A stretch of 64,000 nucleotides of DNA from the NCBI RefSeq assembly GCF_031755915.1, contig NC_083386.1, forward strand, positions 3,937,001-4,001,000, in the 5' to 3' direction. Positions within the stretch are counted from its first letter, which is position 1. Each line of letters begins with the position of its first letter. The notes beneath the pieces were generated by a model that had not been told where the DNA came from, did no database searches, and saw only the letters and a program-made list of their open reading frames with translations. Positions 25,201 through 36,727 of this stretch are shown here, piece after piece. This stretch comes from Ziziphus jujuba. Its lineage: Eukaryota; Streptophyta; Magnoliopsida; Rosales; Rhamnaceae. The position numbers and the translations under genes were made by a program.

Positions 25201-25523
25201 CCGCTAGTCTGTGAATTCGTATCGACGAGCACTTCACAACCATGCATGAGTCAAAGCTCAATTCCCCATAAACAAAAAGTCAACTCCGGCACCCCTTGGA
25301 CAGTTTGGACCGCAACTTGTTTTGTCCATAACTTCCAAACCGTAGCTCCGTTTTCGACGTGCTACCAGTCTACGAACTCGTGGCATCGTGCACTTCGCCA
25401 CGGTATCCTAGTCATCTCGCAATTCCCACCGAGTCAAAAAGTCAACTTTTGACCCCCTTCGGTCAACGGTCAACCTCGGTCAACGTGCACGGATTCCGGT
25501 GCGATTTGGGACGGGGTGTTACA
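22238..25523 (-). repeat. LTR5 of the array (3,286 bp, divergent half)
   Basis: The first 1.9 kb matches the other LTRs. From about 24185 to 25480 it carries a dense block of private substitutions and indels and a tandem duplication of about 328 bp (24396-24723 and 24786-25113). This half looks derived from a different family member. Confidence 0.95.
24396..25113. repeat. Tandem duplication of about 328 bp inside LTR5
   Basis: 24396-24723 is repeated at 24786-25113 (period 390 bp) with about one difference, joined by a 62-bp spacer made of repeated short LTR pieces (GGCTGTCAGGCGCGTGTGG occurs twice). It includes the GC-rich segment, the CT repeat and the CACTGTTCA motif. Only LTR5 has it. 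Confidence 0.85.
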
Positions 25524-25536
25524 GCCTTCCCCCCTT
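25524..25536 (-). other. Polypurine tract, unit 5
   Basis: Same purine run next to LTR5. Confidence 0.85.
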
Positions 25537-25615
25537 ACAAAAATTTCGTCCTCGAAATTTCCGCGCGTCACTAGAACAGATAAGGGTTCTGATCACGCAC
25601 TTGCGCTTCGGGCTC

Positions 25616-26665
25616 CTACGTCGCTTCCTCGACTAAGTGGTTCCTTACCAACCAATCCATGCCCAAACTTACTTCAAGTCCGAATAGATCCAACAGGATC
25701 AGATCCGCTTCCATCACTTGATCTTCGATGCAGAAGAAACATTCCTTGATTAACTGGCTAGGCCACAAGGATTCTCCTACAGGAGTGGCTATTTCTAGCA
25801 GACATTCTAAAGGAGTAGGGGTCATACCGACCCGAACGACAGACTCTCTTGAGATGAACGAATGTGTTGCTCCCGGGTCTATAAGTACACATGTGTCATT
25901 ACCAAAAATAGTCAAAGTACCTGTGAAATCGTCGGGCGTAGTCCTGGCTCCCTGCTGCGTCATAGCAAACACCCGGCCTTGACTTGTCTGCTGGGGTCTC
26001 CTTCCTCTACCTCGACTCGATCCTGCAGACGGCTGGACTGATCCCGAAGAAACTCCTACTGGCTGACTCCCCTGGGAACTCTGTCCTGGAAATACTCCCG
26101 TATGCTGTGTCCGTCGACCTGCTCCTAGCACACTGCCGCTACCATAAGGGCAATCCCTCCTTATGTGGCCTGGCTGCCCACACCGAAAGCATAAACCATC
26201 CATCTGACACTGCCCAGAATGATTCCCCCTACAAAGTGGACAAATCCGCGGAGAACCAATGCGTGACTGCTGGTACGAGCTTGTATCCACACTGATCGAA
26301 TGGCGAGCTGGCTGGGGCATACGATAACTATCTCTCCTCTGGAATCTGCCTCGTGGGCTTAACCCATCATTGTCTGAGCCTGAACTATGGCTTCTTTTAG
26401 TTGCCCCCTGTTGAGGTACTCCGCTATACGAACCTTCGAAAGATCTGCGCCTTGAGGGTCTGCGTATCTCCTCCTGTCTCTCTAGCTCGAGCGCTGCATC
26501 CCTGGCGGACTGATAGGTGGGATGTACTGATCCAGAAAGGGTGTAGCCGATGCTCTCTTTCAATCCATCTATGAACCTCATCTTCTTCGTGTGATCGTCA
26601 GGAATCAGGTGCATGCAGAATTCTGATAGTTCTCGGAATCTCCTCTCGTACTCGGTCACTGTCAT
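25616..26665 (-). pseudogene. Gag C-terminal, zinc knuckle, partial protease, unit 5
   Basis: Protein identical to units 2-4. It lies directly beside the strongly divergent half of LTR5, yet the internal region is unchanged; the divergence stops close to the LTR border. Confidence 0.88.
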
Positions 26666-27096
26666 GTTCCCCTGTCGCAGTTCCTCGAACTCTCTCCTTC
26701 TTGCCTCACGATAGGCAGGAGGACAAACTCAGTAGAGAAGGCAATCTTGAACTGATCCCACGTATGCCTTCTGCGGGTCTTCTCCATCTGCCACCACTTC
26801 CGGGCGTCTCCCTCTAACATGAACCCAGAAATCCTCACCATATCTTCATCGGGGCACTGCATCCCCTCTTCCAAGATTTTCTCCATGCTGGATAGCCACT
26901 TCAAGGCTGCTGCTGGGCCTTGGCTCCCATCGAACTCCACGGCTCCTAAACGTCGAGCTTGATCCACAGATCGATTACTAGAGCTTGAACCCCCTAAGGC
27001 TCTAGTTAGTTGAGAGACCAGATTTCTAAGGCTAGAACGACTTCCGGAACTCTCAGCAGAGCGTTCCCGAGTCCTACGTGTGTCCCGCCGACTCAT
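26662..27096 (-). pseudogene. Gag N-terminal part, unit 5
   Basis: Protein identical to the other units, with the same frame break near 26718-26724. This is the unit next to LTR6, the element's original 5' LTR. Confidence 0.88.
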
Positions 27097-27223
27097 CGTA
27101 GTAGATTATGAGGAAACAAACAAGAGTTTAGAAACAGGGACACTTAAGCACGATTACGAAAGGAAGGAATTTACGGATGGGCTGTACAGCAATGCACAGT
27201 CCCTTAGGATTACAAGAACCTAT

Positions 27224-27235
27224 GCTCTGATACCA
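27224..27235 (-). other. Primer binding site, unit 5
   Basis: TGGTATCAGAGC on the minus strand, adjoining LTR6. Confidence 0.88.
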
Positions 27236-27237
27236 AC

Positions 27238-30227
27238 TGTCAGGACCCGTCCAGAATTCCTCCTCCGGAACCCTAGACAGCCCTGATCCCAGGGAAATAC
27301 CACCGAACCTTCCAACGGAAAATCCGGCAGCACCTCCCCTAAGGGATTTACTTACCACAAATTTACCTGCACTGAAAACACACTTCAAAAAAAAACATCT
27401 CCTTATCCCTCCCACAAACTACAAACTGATTCCACAAATTCCGGCACTTCTCAAAGCAACAACAGTCCAGTGCATAAATAAAACAGAAGTATTCCAATAG
27501 TATACAGAGCTTTAAGAAGTGCTAAACAACAGAGATACAACAAGGCTGAAAAGAAATAATACACTGAAATGAAAGGGTACAAAGAAACTTCTCGAAACAC
27601 AACAGCAGCGGAAAACTTGGTTCGCTCCGGAAGAACGTCTACCACCACTTGCACCTAAGGGAACGGAATTTAAGAGTGTGAGATGCTAATCATCTCCGTG
27701 AGTAACCCGAACTACTGAACACCTTTTAATAATAATAATAAAATAATAACAATTAAGGAGTGGAACAAATACCAACAATTAATAATAAATAATAATAACC
27801 TTTGGAAAATAATGATTTCCCTCAAAACTCTCACCAATCGCTCCGTTTGAAATGTTCCATTTTTAAAACCTTTTCGCAAAACCCAATGTGCATACCTCCC
27901 AAAAACCAAGGGATTAAATAATTTAACAACAACAATTAAATAAATACATACCCCAAATATATAATAAAAATATAATAAATAAATTTTGAACACCTTTGGG
28001 GTTTAAACCATTATTTGCAATTACACCGACAATTACACCTGACGCACCACACCATATACCGGTGATGCCCTCCGATACCCAGCGTCCCGAGCACCGACTG
28101 GCGGGAGGTTAAAGAGAGAAACCTGCAGTGGTCACTTCGGCGTCCCGACAGTACCGACTGCTAAAAAAAAACCATCACCCGGCCAAGGAGGGGGGCGGCT
28201 GTGCGCAACAATAACCTTGCCTGCCCACGGTCCAATGGCAACTCACGGGTGAAGTAATAACCGCACGCTAAACCACATAATAACCGCGTGCTAAACCACG
28301 TGTCCATACACCATACACCAGAACACCAATACTGTATGAGTGCGTCTAAAAATAAACATAAACAACCAACCGTACCGTTTTTCCAAAAACCACCGTGGGA
28401 AGTATACCAAAATTTCACAAAACACCATCCCACATATTTTATCCAATCACCCGGTACGAAACAGCGATAACAACAAACCACAATTTCTCGAAATACGAAA
28501 TGCAACCATAAAAATACCGCGGGCATAATTTATAAAATTTAACCAAATATTTTCACAAAATATTTAACCCAATTATGCCCGAGAAATCACATTTGAAACC
28601 ACGTAAAATTAATACCGAAACATACCTTGCTCATGCATAACAAATAAATTAAATTAAACCGCATTAAAACCATAATTAAACCACACCACATGAGCGTAAT
28701 TAAATACTAAATTAAATACCAATTAAATTTAATTAATTGCCCAAAATAATTTTTGAAGGTGGGTCACTCACCTGGAGAGCGCAAATCAACTAAGATCCTC
28801 CTCGGGATCCACTCCACTACTCGCGCGTGCACCTAAACAACCACAGTGCACAAACCAAAAATATTAATATTTTAGTCGGGTAATTCCCAAATGGATACCC
28901 GGGGAGCGAACACCAAGCGACATCTAAGGGTTACGAGTTATATACCGAATCGAAGCTCGCGTGATGAGGATCACGGATTCGGTCTTACTTTCCGGTGATC
29001 GAACCCGACGGGGTCGGAATCTCGCCGGAAAGCTTTTCGAGTTTCGGCTCCGCAATTCTCCCAAACCGTCGCGAATTGGCGGAAACGGAAGTCGGATTTG
29101 GGTTCAGGAGGTCGAACACTGCGGACTGGAGCTGGCCGGAATTTTCGGGTACTCGCCGGAACAGTAATTTCCGGCAGGCCGCCACGTCACCGGCAACCGT
29201 CACCGGAACAGTATTTTCCGACGGTGGCCGTTTGCTGTGAAATTTTGTAGATTTGTAGATCGTGAGGAGAGCAATCCAACGGGACCGACGGTGAACAAAA
29301 CGGAGGTCGGACGGCGGAGAAATCACCGTTTGAAGATTTTCGACCCCTCGCCGGAAAACGCTCCGATCCCGGCGCGTCGGTGGTCCGATGGCCGTGATTT
29401 TTGGTGGGTAGGCCGGACTTGAGGAGAGGATCAAGGCTGTCAGGCGCGTGTGGCCGGAAAGTGGCCGGAACAGTGCCGATTCGCGGTGGCCGGCGGTGGA
29501 GGGGAAAAATCGCCGCCAAACTTCGGACGTCCGATCCGGGCGCGTCCGGCGGCCGTTTGCCGTGAAATTTGGAGGTTTTGCCGGAAATGAGGTGGGCAAG
29601 CTTTCTGTCCGGCGCGTGTACAGTAACTCGGCCGGAACAGTGGCAAAAATCCGGTGGCCGGCGGTGGCTCTCTCTCTCTCTTTCTCTCTCCTCTCTCTCT
29701 TCTCTCTCTTTCTCTCTCTTCCCCGAGAGTTTTTCAAAATTAAAACCCTGCGTGACACTGTTCATGCCACGTGGACCACTCAGAAGCTGACACGTGGCCG
29801 TTCACTGTTCACGACCCAAAAAAAATATTAAAATAATACGGTATCCGGTAAACTTCAAACGTCCATAACTTTTTAACCGGATGTCCGTTTTGAGCGTGCC
29901 GCTAGTCTGTGAACTCGTATCGACGAGCACTTCACAACCATGCATGAGTCAAAGCTCAATTCCCCATAAACAAAAAGTCAACTCCAGCACCCCTTGGACA
30001 GTTTGGACCGCAACTTGTTTCGTCCATAACTTTCAAACCGTAGCTCCGTTTTCGACGTGCTACCAGTCTACGAACTCGTGGCATCGTGCACTTCGCCACG
30101 GTACCCTAGTCAACTCAAAATTCTCACCGAGTCAAAAAGTCAACTTTTGATCCCTTTGGTCAACGGTCAACAGTCAACCTCGGTCAACGTGCACGGATTC
30201 CGGTGCGATTTGGGACGGGGTGTTACA
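27238..30227 (-). repeat. LTR6 of the array (2,990 bp)
   Basis: Rightmost LTR, the element's 5' LTR on the minus strand. Short AT allele, like LTR4, and short CT allele, like LTR1. It ends at TGTTACA followed by the target duplication TCATA. Confidence 0.95.
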
Positions 30228-30232
30228 TCATA
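30228..30232. repeat. Target-site duplication TCATA of the tandem array (right)
   Basis: Partner of 3357-3361. Confidence 0.9.
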
Positions 30233-30451
30233 ACTTTCAAACCGTAGCTCCGTTTTCGACGTGCTACTAGTCTACGAACTTGTGCCAACGTGTACTTCAT
30301 AACGGTACCTCAGTCAACCTAGAATTCCATCCAAGTCAAAAAGTCAACTTTTGACCCCTTGGTCAACTGTCAAAGTCAAAGTCAACGGACAACGGTCAAC
30401 CTCGGTCAAATTTGAGAAAACTTCCGTTCTATTTTGGGACGGGGTGTTAAA
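30233..30451 (-). mobile_element. Outer solo LTR, right part
   Basis: Continues the LTR interrupted at 3361, with the second U3 module (ACTTTCAAACCGTAGCTCCG), a run of GTCAA motifs and the terminus GGGACGGGGTGTTAAA, in which the expected final ACA is AAA. AATAT follows at 30452-30456 as the second target duplication. Confidence 0.87.
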
Positions 30452-30589
30452 AATATTCCTTTTAATTTTCTAATAAAATTTAAATAATCCTCATGAACCA
30501 AACCTATTAGAATAAAAATCTTCTTTTTTTAAAAAAAAAATTAGTTATAAAATTTTGAAAGATAATTATATATATACACCATATATTAC

Positions 30590-30724
30590 AATTATTATTA
30601 TTACTATTATTATTATTGTTATTATTATTATTATTATTATGATTATTATTATTATCATTAATCATATCATCATCATCATCATCATCATTATAATTATCAG
30701 CATCATCATCATCATCATCATCAT
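30590..30724. repeat. Trinucleotide microsatellite (ATT/ATC)n
   Basis: Long imperfect run of ATT then ATC triplets. The Asn/Asp-rich and Ile-rich frames across it are repeat artefacts, not genes. Confidence 0.9.
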
Positions 30725-31285
30725 TGTAACAGCGCATTCCACCCGTATGTGATATTGTCCGTTTTGGGCCAAACCCGTATGGTTTTAAAAGATCTCGTAA
30801 GAGAAAGTTATCCACACCCTCTTATAAGACATTCCCCTTTCCAACCGATGTGGGATCTCACAATCCACCCTCCTTGGGGCCCAGCGTCCTCATTGGCACA
30901 CCGATCCGGGTACTGGCTCTGATACCATCTGAAACAGCCCAGACCACCTGTATGCGATATTGTCCGCTCTGGGCCCTAAGGAGGGTGAATTGTGAGATCC
31001 CACATCGGTTGAAAAGGGGAACGAAACATGCCTTATAAGAGGGTATGGATACCTTTCCCTTGCAAGGCCTTTTAAAAACCGTGCGGGCTGGGTTGTAAGA
31101 GGATTCCCCAGGTCCAAAGCAGACAATATCGCATGCGGATGGTTTGGGCTGTTACAGATGCGATATTGTTCACTTTGGGAAATCTCCCGCACGGTTTTAA
31201 AAGGCCTCGCAAGGAAAATGTATCCATACTTTTTTATAAGGCATATTTCGTTTTCATTTTCAATCGGTATGGGATCTCACAATCA
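30725..31285. mobile_element. Cluster of TRIM-like repeats in both orientations
   Basis: 30725-30929 starts TGTAACAGC and ends GGCTCTGATACCATC, so the reverse complement contains a PBS-like TGGTATCAGAGCC (30914-30927). A second start (TGAAACAGCCC) at 30930 runs about 46 bp, then an inverted copy occupies about 30976-31156, ending in GCTGTTACA. A further plus-oriented partial copy spans 31157-31285. Shared blocks include GCGATATTGTCC and GGGATCTCACAAT. Short size, TG...CA-like ends and the primer site suggest a terminal-repeat retrotransposon in miniature; it codes for nothing. Confidence 0.65.
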
Positions 31286-31395
31286 TCATCACCATCATTA
31301 TTATTATGGTCATTATTGTTATCGTTATCATTGCCATAATGGTTACCTTTATTGTTATGTTATCATTATCATTATTATTATTGCCTCCTAGTATT
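31286..31395. repeat. Trinucleotide microsatellite (ATC/ATT)n
   Basis: Imperfect ATC/ATT repeat bordering the TRIM cluster, similar to the one on its other side. Confidence 0.8.
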
Positions 31396-31779
31396 ATCAT
31401 TATAAAATTCTAATATCAAAATTTATAAATGGTTAATTATTTTTTATTTTTTAATACTATACACCAGTAATTAAGTATAATTTTGTATTTGAGTGTTTTC
31501 ATTTCAATATTTTTAATATAATTTTTTCATTTTATTTAAACATATAATTTTATAATTGAATTTAATAGGTTAATAGGGTTTGGATTAGTTATATATATAA
31601 GAATTTAATGAATAAATTTGAATTTACATATTCCTACACGAAAATTTAACATGTGGTATTTGGGTTGGAGAAATTTTGATAAAAACACAATAGAACGCAA
31701 CATATCGTTAGCTAGGCGATGGTAAAAATGTAATCGTAATAAATAAATACTCTGAACTGGTATTAGACAATGTCAATGT

Positions 31780-32110
31780 GCTCCACTGATCTATAATGGA
31801 GTGGGGTTTACGGGCCGTGCATGGCCCAACCAGCCATCCGAGTCCACACTTTTTTGGTGTAGGATCCAATTACAAGGCCTGACTAATTTATGGAGAGCCC
31901 GTTTAACTCTTCTTTTTTTTTTTTTTCTTTTTTTTTTTTTAAGTTTATTTCTTTATTTTTATACCTCTGCACTAAGATTTTGATTGAAATTTAATTACAA
32001 AAATAATTCATGTTTTCATATTCTAATATACAGATATATACTTTTCTCTCTCTCTTCTTTTTCTTTTTTTTTTTTTTTTTTTGTTTTTTTTAATGGTGTC
32101 TTTTCATGCA
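31780..32110. repeat. Duplicated block A, copy 1
   Basis: Aligns with 54790-55100, for example GAGTCCACA followed by a T-run and GGTGT, then ATTTTGATTGAAAT and AAAATAATTCATG in the same order and spacing. Long T-runs at 31911-31940 and 32060-32085 interrupt it. No coding content seen. Confidence 0.7.
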
Positions 32111-32289
32111 GGCTATCCATCACGATAAGGGTCACAATGATAGCTTAACTTATATATACTTGGGTGGCTTTGTAAATGCAGTGAGTTCACACGTTAATCA
32201 TTGGTGGCTCATGCAGGTTGGAAATTCTCTAACTGAGCCAAGTAAATATTTGGTGTCCTATATTTTATTTTTTTGTTAATTTATATTTT

Positions 32290-33060
32290 ATCAAATTTAT
32301 TATATATAAAATAAGGATAATTCTATACTCGTCAAATTTGTTTACTAAAATTTTAATCACCGATAAATTTTCATTGTTTTATTAGTTTTTATTATCCACT
32401 TATAGGTCATTATTAATTTTCATTCAATAATAAATGACCATATCAAATGACAAGGGTTTAGAATTTTAATGAAGTTTTTAAATCTTTATAGCATTATTGA
32501 TATAAATGCGAGGGACAATACCATTGAACCAATTTTATTTGATAATTTAATAGAATTTTAAAAAATTCACTTTTTCATGATTTTAAATTTTTAGTTAAAA
32601 GAAAACAAATTAAAGAAATGGCATGCAAAACCAAACTCATTAACCAATTTCGGTCCCATTTTTATTATCACGATATTTCTAGAATAAGTCCAGAAATAGT
32701 TGCTTAGGGATTAGTTGCACTTGATGTATATTATATTACATAAAACAAATTAAATATGTATTGATTAAATAAATAAATTGGAAATATAGTAAGTATAGAA
32801 ATATTATATTATGATAATTTACTATTGCAAGGAAATTATCCCAGCAAGATAGAGAACAGAAGCACATACATAGAGAAGCCTATAAAGCATTAATGCTGCA
32901 TGCACAGAGCACTTTCAACTACAGCCTTATTCATAAAGCGTTCACACACATATAGACATGGAGGAATATCTGTGCATATATTGGCAAATATAATTGCCAA
33001 TATGCACAGTTTACTTTACAGTTTACTTCACGTAAGCATATTAAGAGGTGAATCAAGACA
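32290..33060. other. AT-rich intergenic DNA
   Basis: No coding stretch, RNA gene or clear repeat terminus found. Confidence 0.5.
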
Positions 33061-33159
33061 CCATAAAAAATTTGGGTAATTGCTACGCGGTTAATTCATC
33101 GAGTATATCACTTTTTATTACCTTATCTCGTTTAGGTAATAAAATTGGATTGTCACATG

Positions 33160-33600
33160 TCTATCATAATAAATTTGTCATGCAGCATTTTCATGACAAA
33201 CTTTTTAATTTATCATCGTAAAAGTAATCAACTACAACAAGATATATTTTTGTCATACATTGGAGAATAACATCAGTTTTTGTCACTTAACCCTTCTCTT
33301 TTTATTATTGTATGTACACATTGTCACCGATACAATTGTAGAAACTAGTCAAACTTATCCGTGAGTGACAATACATGCGTTAGATAACAAACTATTATTT
33401 GTCACTTAAACCACAGCAGCACATTTGATTTATCATTTAAAACATCAATGACATTTGATTTGTCATTGAGCCCTTCCAGTGACGAATAAATAACTTTTTG
33501 TCACTAATTTATTACTATATGACATAAAATATGGTTTAGTTATTCAATTTATAACCCAAACTACTTTTTGTTTGGTGACAATAATTTTGTAACTAAAAAT
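33160..33600. repeat. Subterminal-type repeat region with GTCAC/GTGAC motifs
   Basis: TTTGTCAC, TTTGTCAT and GTGACAA recur about ten times in both orientations (near 33175, 33199, 33250, 33283, 33375, 33400, 33450, 33480, 33508 and 33575). Such clustered short motifs are typical of subterminal regions of CACTA-type transposons, but I find no matching terminal inverted repeat pair. Confidence 0.4.
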
Positions 33601-33699
33601 AATATATCAATTACCAATATTATTTGATAAAAATTGTTTTTTTATTACTATTACTAATTAATTATAGTATCTTATTTACAGATATAAAATGATATTTCT

Positions 33700-34680
33700 G
33701 AAATGTAATTAACATACAAAAATAATACTTTATTAAACGGTTATCCTGTACACAAAATTCATTAAACACCAACTAAAACTATATAATGTACATCAGATAC
33801 AATAAGATTACATTAAAAGGACAATATAAACAGATACAGTTTGTAATTCTAGGGGAAAAAAACATATATACAAGATGGTTGCCTATACCGACTAAATCCT
33901 TACAATCTCCATCTTTCAATGCAGTCTATTAGTACATTTTCCAAGGATCCTATATTTAAAAAAAAAAAAAAAAATGAATCATTCAGTAGAAATCTAATTT
34001 AATTAGCAAAGAGAAAAGTATATGGGAATCATTAATAATCACAATATTAAAGTATAAAATGCCATCAATATTGAGAACAATCTTTCAAATGCAATAAGAA
34101 CAATTCTTAGATGAAAATTTTCCAATTAAAAATTAGGGCAAGAAATGAAAACTTTTAACTTTTTTTCTGCAAACTGGCATAACAAAGGAGGACAAATGTT
34201 TTACTGAACTTAACTCTTTTCAAGGCATTTGGAAAAAAACTGAAGTATAAAGTCAGCTTAGGCATTTACCTTATTGTCTTTTATATTGAAATAGGATCTT
34301 TGCAAAATTTTAATGAATAGGAAGCACTTGCTTTCAACAATCTAGAAGAAAAGATAATAAAAAAAAATAAAAACTTTCTTTTCATCTGTAATGCAAACCA
34401 AACAAATAGCTAAAAGCCGCCATATATCTAGATATGATACAATTATACTATCTAATCAAAATTAATCAAGGGTCAGGGTGGTTGCTTTAATAGCAATGAT
34501 AAGACCAATTTTTATTAAAATGATACAAGTATGCCATCCTAACTAGCTTTTTATGTAATGTACCTAATAAATTGATATCCATTTAAGCGATCTCAAACAT
34601 AACCAAGAAATTTTGTGTGGAAAGGAACATGTGTTGTTGGTTTACTAGTTTATTCTATCAGACTGTCATCCAAATTAACT
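33700..34680. other. AT-rich DNA downstream of the MATE fragment
   Basis: No exon-like stretch recognised. Part of it may be the former 3' region of the EDS5-like fragment on the minus strand. Confidence 0.4.
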
Positions 34681-34689
34681 TACCAGCTC

Positions 34690-36156
34690 TTTTACTTGAG
34701 CAGCATTCTGGCCTGTATAACATCTTAAAGTTTTCAAAATAGTTTTGGTAAAAGAAGTGTAGATATAGATCTGTCAAGGTGTTACATATCCATGAATATT
34801 AAGGATTTAGAACGGAGAATTCTACGTAACATATTTCTCGCAACAGAAAACACAAGAAACCATTTTGGTTTCAACTTAGCGAGGGAGCAACTGATACAAC
34901 CAAGACCAACAACAGACTTTAAGAATTACAAACCTTTTCCAAACTACAGTTGACTCGATATAACAATTTGGGCATAAATGATTGTGCTGTCTGAGAGAGA
35001 GGTTCACCACATAGTGTACACATGCATAATGTTTGAACCATGGCCTAGGGGAAATGGTTATTCATAAATGAAAATGCCCATAAGTTTTCTACATAAATAA
35101 GTCTCAGCAGAGAAATGAAACAAACAATTTTAACCGTGAGAAAGAAACCTGATGAGCAGCCATGGTGTGGGTGCCCATGGATGTAGCAACATACGTAAAT
35201 ACAGAGTAAAAAGCCACCTAAAAATTGAAATGTCTCAGATGCATAAAATTAATCAAAAGAGACGAGAAGTATCAATATAATTGAGCAAAATGTGACCTTT
35301 GATATCATTGTTACAAATACAGGAGCAGCAAGCTCATGTATTGTCAAAAGTTCTTTGGGTGAAGGAATAGAGATGGCAAAAGCATTGTATTCTTTCTTGT
35401 TTAGATCGTTAATCATCATATATCCTGCTACAACCAAAACTTAAGTTTGTTAATGGCAATGCAAAACAGACAAAAGTGATTAAAGATTTTATTTGGATGT
35501 GTCTTTAGAACACAAAACAAATATTCTACCAAAAGCCAAAGCTTAATAATATAATATTCTAAAGTTTATCCACGATACTTGTGATACCATTTTTGCCCAT
35601 GCTGCACCGGCAATGCCGTAGCCTAAATATCTAGAGAGCAGTATATCATCAACACCATTTATAATAGTGGCTGCGCCAAAGCCTTTAAAGGTCCCCAGTA
35701 ATCTTTCATGCCAAGACTAGGAAACAGAATGCAAGCATCAGAATATGAACTTGATGAAATAACAACTGTCCTTAGTCTAATTATAACTCAAATTAAAAAG
35801 TTTTTGTTGACATAATTTCACTATAATCAAATCATAATAGAGATTTTGGTTTCCAAATAGCTAACTCGTCTACTTATTGACTCATATTTGGTTAGATATG
35901 AGATGTTTATTCGGTGTGGAACTTTCTTATGTTTAATGCCGAATTTTCTCCTTCCACAGAAACTTTATTTTAGAGATCTTCATCATATTTCCTAGAGAAT
36001 TTGTTGGTGACTTTAAAGAAAGAGACCAAATAATATTTTGAACCAAAAATTATTTTTTTCAATAAAAGTTATAAAATATCTAATGCATTGGAAAAGATAA
36101 GTAACCCTGCACTTTGAGCAACCCAACCAATAAGAATTGCAGGCGATGCCAAGCTT
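34690..36156 (-). pseudogene. EDS5-like MATE transporter fragment
   Basis: Plant EDS5 proteins (MATE family) are chloroplast-envelope transporters linked to salicylic-acid export. Exon-like blocks in order: 36106-36156 (LASPAILIGWVAQSA), 35579-35716 ([12 protein letters not shown], then [15 protein letters not shown]), 35297 to about 35436 ([18 protein letters not shown], then [11 protein letters not shown]), 35149-35218 (VAFYSVFTYVATSMGTHTMA) and 34934-35044 ([17 protein letters not shown]). A short ARMLLK block lies near 34700. Borders fit GT-AG rules. It is broken: a one-base frameshift lies in the second block (near 35675), the third block does not join in phase, and TAA follows ARMLLK. 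The N-terminal half and C-terminus are missing. Recognition rests on remembered family motifs. Confidence 0.75.
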
Positions 36157-36727
36157 CTAATCTATCAACAGAAAATATTCTGTTCAATAAAAAAATTGCC
36201 TAAGCAAATAAAGCACAACGGTATATCATGAAAATCAAGTAGGATAAAGAAGTCTATCTTGGCCATAGAAGAACATCAAGTGGAAGTACAAGCCATGACA
36301 AGCAACCATACAAATAAATAAATTACAGAGTACAAAAGTAAATTACAACTGTTATAGATAAGTACAAGGAAGATAAGTACTGTGAGTCATATATAACTCA
36401 GCATCAAAAAGAAGCTACCACTGTCAAGGAGGTTAATACGCTCTGCCAAAGAGCTGATTAACAAACAATCAGCTCAAGAGAATCCTACCATACGCAGAGC
36501 TCTACCATTGGAAAGAAGAAAGAATTTCTTTATGATATTGTTTATTAGTTGACTTCTTACACTTTATATGATAGTAGCCTTAAACAATGATTCTTTAATT
36601 TTGTAAAATCTGTATCTATTTTATACTCTCTTGTATGACCATGTCAAACACAGTTTTAAATCAAATACAGAATATCAAATTCTTCAATTATGACTCTAAG
36701 AGAAAGTTTAGGAGCAATGTTTTGTAC

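Larger units (their letters stand above)
3362..30227 (-). mobile_element. Tandem array of a gag-only LTR retrotransposon (6 LTRs, 5 internal regions)
   Basis: Head-to-tail array with unit periods of 4,714, 4,724, 4,724, 4,714 and 5,000 bp. LTRs start with TGTCAGGACC and end with GGTGTTACA; on the element (minus) strand this is the canonical TG...CA. Every internal region is exactly 1,714 bp. Only the two outermost ends carry target-site duplications, so there was one integration; interior LTRs are shared by adjacent units. This is the pattern expected from repeated unequal LTR-LTR exchange, or from integration of a concatemer. All units carry the same gag frameshift and the same TAG, so the defects predate amplification. 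Each unit lacks reverse transcriptase, RNase H and integrase, so mobility would depend on proteins supplied in trans. An assembly artefact cannot be excluded from sequence alone, but LTR-specific SNPs and indels argue against simple mis-joining of one unit. Confidence 0.93.

Noticed and set aside
3362..30227. Satellite DNA or CRISPR-like array
   Set aside because: The unit contains TG...CA LTR ends, a PBS, gag and a polypurine tract, and the whole is bounded by a single target duplication, so it is a retroelement array. Nothing suggests a prokaryotic origin.
30507..30815. Asn/Asp-rich frame
   Set aside because: A translation of the ATT/ATC microsatellite.
33075..33095. GCTACGCGG as the missing left end of the CACTA element
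   Set aside because: Only a partial match to CACTACGCG, no CACTA start, and 17 kb of unrelated insertions between; chance match is likely.
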